From NCBI RefSeq assembly GCF_030816235.1, contig NZ_JAUSXT010000001.1:2480001-2544000 (forward strand): DNA of 64,000 bases, in the 5' to 3' direction. The notes under the pieces are model-generated. The model worked only from the letters and a program-made list of their open reading frames with translations. It was not told the origin of the DNA and made no database searches. This DNA comes from Microbacterium sp. W4I4. Its GTDB lineage: Bacteria > Actinomycetota > Actinomycetes > Actinomycetales > Microbacteriaceae. Both the position numbers and the translations under genes were made by a program. Positions 60,993-64,000 of this stretch are shown piece by piece (positions within the stretch are counted from its first letter, which is position 1; every line of letters begins with the position of its first letter).

Positions 60993-61004
60993 GTATTGCA
61001 ATAC
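60993..61004 (-). promoter_or_regulatory. Palindromic operator upstream of padR
   Basis: GTATTGCAATAC, perfect 12-bp palindrome 28 bases before the padR start in an A/T-rich island, next to a second TTGCTATGCAT. Probable PadR binding site overlapping its promoter. Confidence 0.6.
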
Positions 61005-61113
61005 AAGGTTTGATTCTCCGAGCGTCATGTCCGGGCGAGCGCACCCAGCTGACCAAAGGGTTCCGGGGCCCGTCGCGGCATAGACTGGGACGGTCACCGA
61101 TCCGAGGATTGTC

Positions 61114-61758
61114 ATGCCCGCCGCCCCCCTCACGTTCACTGCGCGTCACGTGCAGCTGACTCGCGCCGTCCTGGCGGCCGTCGCGGCCCTCATGATCACG
61201 TTCTCGCCCGATCACTCGGCCGCTGTCGGCCTGTCGGTGTTCGGCGGATTCGCGATCGCCACGGGTCTCGTGCACCTCCTGGCTGCGGTGCTCGTGCTCC
61301 GCAGCGGACACCGCTGGCCCGCGGTGATCATGGCCGGCTTCTCGTTCGTGCTCGGCATGGCCGCCAGCATCCAGCCGCTGCGGTCGGACACCCTCTTCTT
61401 CGTGGTCATCATCTCCTGGGCGGCGGTGACCGGTCTCGTCGAGCTGATCTCCGGCATCCGCTCCAAGGGGACGGACGGCGCGCGCGACGCGGTCATCACC
61501 GGAAGCCTGGGGTTGCTGCTGGCACTGCTGCTGCTGGTCATCCCCGTCGGATTCGTTCACGAGTACATGACGCCGCAGGGCGAGAAGATGGCGCTGACCG
61601 GCATCATCCTCGGCGTCGGCGTCTTCGGCGGCTACGCCGCGATCATCGCCGTGCTCCAGGGCATCGCCGGGCTCACCCCGAATGCGAAGAAGGCCGTGCA
61701 GGCGCATGCCGACACGGATGCCGGCGTCGACCGCCTGGCAGAGGGAGGACACGCATGA
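61114..61758 (+). CDS. DUF308/HdeD-like integral membrane protein
   Basis: 214 residues with six or so hydrophobic segments, the repeated small-residue pattern of HdeD-like proteins (VLAAVAALMITFSPDHSAAVGLSVFGGFAIATG, FFVVIISWAAVTGLVELISGIR). A hydrophilic C-terminus follows. It overlaps the next gene by ATGA. Role unknown in this group; HdeD itself is linked to acid resistance. Confidence 0.7.
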   Translation: MPAAPLTFTARHVQLTRAVLAAVAALMITFSPDHSAAVGLSVFGGFAIATGLVHLLAAVLVLRSGHRWPAVIMAGFSFVLGMAASIQPLRSDTLFFVVIISWAAVTGLVELISGIRSKGTDGARDAVITGSLGLLLALLLLVIPVGFVHEYMTPQGEKMALTGIILGVGVFGGYAAIIAVLQGIAGLTPNAKKAVQAHADTDAGVDRLAEGGHA

Positions 61759-62159
61759 CCGACCACAAGCCCACCCGAGGCGAGATCCTGCGGCCGCTGC
61801 ACCTCGTGGGCATCGCCCTGGCCTGCGGCGTCTTCGCCGCCGTGGTCACGATGGTCTCCACCGGCGCCTTCACCTCCCGCGTGCAGACCGCCCTCGCCCG
61901 CGGCACGTACACCGACCTGCCTCCGATCAGCCTGGGCCTGATCGTCGGCGGCATCGCCTTCATCGTGACGCTGCTGGGCCTGGCGATGCTGATGCTCGCC
62001 GTCAACCCCGCCGACGTCACCAAGACCATCGATCGGCCCGTCCTCTACGACGCCGACGACAAGAAGGGCGCCAAGGTTCCGTCGGCTGCCGCGGAATCGG
62101 CCCAGAGCGACGCCTCCGACTCGGACGCCCCCGACGCCGACGAACCCGCCGGGCGCTGA
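61755..62159 (+). CDS. Small membrane protein coupled to the HdeD-like gene
   Basis: 134 residues. Two membrane segments (PLHLVGIALACGVFAAVVTMVS and LPPISLGLIVGGIAFIVTLLGLAMLMLAV) and a disordered acidic C-terminus (AESAQSDASDSDAPDADEPAGR). Translation is coupled to the preceding gene. No family recognised. The sequence around its stop codon is duplicated with a 27-base period. Confidence 0.72.
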   Translation: MTDHKPTRGEILRPLHLVGIALACGVFAAVVTMVSTGAFTSRVQTALARGTYTDLPPISLGLIVGGIAFIVTLLGLAMLMLAVNPADVTKTIDRPVLYDADDKKGAKVPSAAAESAQSDASDSDAPDADEPAGR

Positions 62160-62207
62160 GTTCGCACCAGGCCCGCCGGGCGCTGAGTTCGCACCAAGCC
62201 CGCCGGG
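62145..62207 (+). repeat. 27-base tandem duplication across a stop codon
   Basis: CCCGCCGGGCGCTGAGTTCG (start of the unit) begins at 62145, again at 62172, and a third partial unit starts at 62199, running straight into a palindromic element. The first copy contains the real TGA; each following copy keeps an in-frame stop. It adds or removes codons beyond the stop without effect. Confidence 0.75.
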
Positions 62208-62278
62208 CCACCAAGCAATCGCCGAGCCTCCAAGCTGGATCGTGTCGGTTGCGTGGTGGCTCGCGGGTCGCCTGGTGG
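62208..62278. repeat. Palindromic element family 1, copy 2
   Basis: CCACCAAGCAA at 62208, degenerate CCTCCAAGCTG at 62227, TTGCGTGGTGG at 62249 and TCGCCTGGTGG at 62268. The offsets 0/19/41/60 equal those of copies 1 and 3. It sits between the membrane-protein gene and the convergent dehydrogenase gene. Confidence 0.82.
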
Positions 62279-62310
62279 CTCGGCGGATGGAACCCCGCCC
62301 ACTGTCGAGC

Positions 62311-63366
62311 TCAGCCCTCCGGGAAGGCGGGCTGGATCAGCTTGTCGTCGCCCTCGCGGGGCTGACCGCGTCCGTCGGTGTTGTTCGTCAGCACCCAGAA
62401 CGTGCCGTCGGGGCCGGGGATGACATCGCGCAGCCGGCCGAACTTCTCGTCGAAGAACGCCCAGGGCTCGGCATCCGGATGCGACGGATCGAACAGCCAG
62501 AGCCACTGGCCGCGAAGCCCGGCGATGTACACGACGTCGTCGATCACCGCGATGCCACTGGGGCTGGCATCCTCCGGCTTCCACACCGCCACCGGGTCGA
62601 TGGCGTCCGCCGCTCCCGCCTTGCCCTCATAGTCCGGCCAGCCGTAGTCGCCGCCGAGCACGATGCGGTTCAGCTCGTCCCAGGTGTCCTGCCCGAACTC
62701 GCTCGCCCACATCGTGCCCGAGCTGTCCCACGCGACACCCTGCACGTTGCGGTGACCGAGCGAGTAGACCGCGGTGCCGAAGGGGTTGCCCGGAGCGGGA
62801 TCGCCTGTCGGCGTCACCCGCAGGATCTTCCCGCCCAGATACTCCGGGTCGCGGGCGCGCTCGCGCTGTCCGGCATCGCCGGTGCCGATGTACAGCATCC
62901 CGTCGGGGCCGAAGGCGATGCGCCCGCCGTTGTGCGTGGACGCGTGCGGGATGCCGTCGATCACCGTCTCGGCGTGATCGAGGTCGAGTCGGAGTGATCC
63001 GGAGGAGCCGGTGAGCGGCATTCGCACCACCCGGTTGTCGTCGGCGGTCGCGTGATAGGCGTACAGCCAGCGGATGCCGTCGATCTCGCGCACCGCGAGC
63101 CCGTTCAGCCCGGCCTCGCCGCCGGAGACGACGCCGGGGACGACCCCGGCTTCGCGCAGTTCTCCGGATGCCGTCAGCTCGAGCACCTTGCCGTCGTCTC
63201 GCTGCGAGATCACCGCGCTGCCGTCGTCGAGCCGCACCACCGACCAGGGAGCGTCGAGTCCGGTCGCCAGTGTGACGGTCGGCTCCTGAAGGGTGTCCGG
63301 CGGGGGAGCGCAGGCCGCGAGGGGCAGGGCAAGCGCGACTACCGCGCCCGCGAGCATCCGCCTCAT
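62311..63366 (-). CDS. PQQ-dependent sugar dehydrogenase (GDH/sorbosone-type) lipoprotein
   Basis: 351 residues, ATG 63366 behind AGGAGG. A lipoprotein signal (LAGAVVALALPLAAC) leads a six-bladed beta-propeller. GLDAPWSVVRLDDGSAVISQRDDG, HNGGRIAFGPDGMLYIGTGDAG and GHRNVQGVAWDSSGTMWASEFGQDTWDELN are the soluble glucose dehydrogenase signatures, including the PQQ-site GHRN and catalytic His region. Oxidises a sugar outside the membrane; actual substrate unknown. Confidence 0.88.
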   Translation of the reverse strand: MRRMLAGAVVALALPLAACAPPPDTLQEPTVTLATGLDAPWSVVRLDDGSAVISQRDDGKVLELTASGELREAGVVPGVVSGGEAGLNGLAVREIDGIRWLYAYHATADDNRVVRMPLTGSSGSLRLDLDHAETVIDGIPHASTHNGGRIAFGPDGMLYIGTGDAGQRERARDPEYLGGKILRVTPTGDPAPGNPFGTAVYSLGHRNVQGVAWDSSGTMWASEFGQDTWDELNRIVLGGDYGWPDYEGKAGAADAIDPVAVWKPEDASPSGIAVIDDVVYIAGLRGQWLWLFDPSHPDAEPWAFFDEKFGRLRDVIPGPDGTFWVLTNNTDGRGQPREGDDKLIQPAFPEG

Positions 63367-63401
63367 GCCGCACCTCCTCGCTCCAGCATCCCCTGTGCCG
63401 A

Positions 63402-63474
63402 CCCACCATGCAATCGTCGACCCACCATGCAACATCGCGTCGATTCCCTGGTGGCTCGCGGATTGCATGGTGGG
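63402..63474. repeat. Palindromic element family 1, copy 3
   Basis: CCACCATGCAA at 63403 and 63422, then inverted TTCCCTGGTGG at 63444 and TTGCATGGTGG at 63463. The base after CCACCA and the paired base in the inverted copy co-vary with copy 1 (A/G there, T here), which supports a base-paired structure. Located between the divergent dehydrogenase and MFS genes. Confidence 0.85.
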
Positions 63475-63527
63475 CCGGCGAGGGCAGGACCGGGAATAGA
63501 CGGAACGTCCGTGCGCTTGAGGATGTC

Positions 63528-64000
63528 ATGGCCAGTTCCGTCGCGCGTGCATCCGTCGGATTGCGGTCGGAGCGAGGCCCCGTCCTGGGGGCGCTGATGC
63601 TCGCCACCGGGCTGATCGCGATCGACGCGACCATCCTCGCCACCGCCGTCCCGAGCATCGTGCGCGACCTCGGCGGCTACCAGCAGTTCCCGTGGCTGTT
63701 CTCGGTGTACCTGCTGGCGCAGGCGGTCAGCGTCCCGATCTACTCGCGCTTCGCCGATGCGGTCGGACGCAAACCGATCATCATGATCGGCATCGCGCTG
63801 TTCCTGCTCGGTTCGGTGCTCTGCGGCTTCGCCGGCAGCATGATGTGGCTGATCCTGTTCCGCATCGTGCAGGGGCTCGGTGCCGGAGCCGTGGCGCCGA
63901 TGTCGATGACCATCGTCGGCGACATCTACACGGTCGCGGAGCGCGCGCGGGTGCAGGGCTACATCGCGAGCGTCTGGGCGGTCTCGTCCGTCGTCGGGCC
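63528..64000 (+). CDS. MFS drug transporter, N-terminal part (runs off the window)
   Basis: 157 residues visible from ATG 63528, GAGGA upstream. Membrane segments begin GALMLATGLIAIDATILATAVPSIVRDLGG, the first-helix motif of the 14-helix DHA2/EmrB-QacA group, with motif A SRFADAVGRKP between helices 2 and 3 and RIVQGLGAGAVAPMSM in helix 4-5. Probably exports a drug or metabolite by proton exchange. The remainder lies outside the window. Confidence 0.88.
   Translation, partial: MASSVARASVGLRSERGPVLGALMLATGLIAIDATILATAVPSIVRDLGGYQQFPWLFSVYLLAQAVSVPIYSRFADAVGRKPIIMIGIALFLLGSVLCGFAGSMMWLILFRIVQGLGAGAVAPMSMTIVGDIYTVAERARVQGYIASVWAVSSVVG

Noticed and set aside
52740..63480. The palindromic elements considered as insertion-sequence ends or a miniature transposon
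   Set aside because: No transposase, no flanking target duplication visible, and the two-plus-two motif layout is unlike terminal inverted repeats; kept as an unnamed element instead.
1..64000. tRNA, rRNA, CRISPR array, phage or plasmid genes
   Set aside because: I looked for characteristic sequences (such as tRNA T-loop motifs, regular spaced repeats, integrases) and saw none; a tRNA or covariance search was not possible.

Overview
The window is a high-GC actinobacterial chromosome segment, most likely from Microbacterium or a close Microbacteriaceae relative. The grounds are: the rpsF-ssb-rpsR-rplI block and a nearby dnaB; strong G/C bias at third codon positions; frequent GTG starts; three sugar ABC importers that each lack their own ATPase (an actinobacterial habit of sharing one MsiK-type ATPase); and a LAxTG (class E-type) cell-wall sorting signal. 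No rRNA, tRNA, CRISPR array, insertion sequence or phage gene was seen.

Layout. 1-2.2 kb: tail of an unknown gene, then rpsF-ssb-rpsR-rplI. 2.2-16.1 kb: material placed between rplI and dnaB. It holds a frame-disrupted secreted protein gene, a 1602-residue LAxTG-anchored Pro/Gly/Val repeat protein, a cellobiose-type operon (cebEFG, GH1 beta-glucosidase, cebR) with three CebR-like operators, and a second frame-disrupted secreted protein gene. A cluster of DnaA-box-like sites precedes dnaB (16.1-17.5 kb). 17.6-21.5 kb: winged-helix protein, HIT protein, and a reductase/SDR pair divergent from a TetR regulator across a 19-bp perfect inverted repeat. 21.5-28.7 kb: alpha-glucoside/maltodextrin operon (GH13, binding protein, two permeases, second GH13, LacI). 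28.7-29.0 kb: scar made of fragments of the tetR gene and of the ECF sigma gene found 5 kb further on. 29.1-37.2 kb: reductase-like protein, disrupted acyl-CoA ligase, two NmrA-like proteins divergent from a disrupted ECF41-type sigma factor, a free-standing copy of the ECF41 C-terminal regulatory domain, S4 protein, hydrolase, cupredoxin, disrupted phosphatase, broken vapC. 37.3-40.9 kb: mhqO-mhqD-like pair, J-domain protein, hydrolase. 40.9-48.0 kb: beta-mannoside-type operon (LacI, binding protein, two permeases, GH130, Tat-exported protein of unknown family) with paired AAACCGGTTT-type operators. 48.1-64 kb: mostly housekeeping or accessory single genes (baeRF, topoisomerase IB, MATE, GNAT, DoxX, alcohol dehydrogenase, acyl-CoA synthetase, disrupted EamA transporter, PadR plus HAAS membrane protein, PQQ-type sugar dehydrogenase, MFS start).

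How it works together. Three inducible glycan-oligomer uptake systems (beta-glucoside, alpha-glucoside, beta-mannoside) each pair a LacI repressor with binding protein, two permeases and cytoplasmic glycosidases or a phosphorylase. This suits a plant- or soil-associated scavenger.

Two things stand out as possibly undescribed. First, two families of short interspersed palindromic elements differ in sequence but share the same geometry: two direct 11-12 nt motifs 19 nt apart, then two inverted copies 19 nt apart. Second, an ECF41 locus carries an extra stand-alone regulatory domain translationally coupled to the sigma gene. Several otherwise well-conserved genes carry short indels, so either decay is active or this assembly has indel errors; read-level checking is needed before treating them as pseudogenes.
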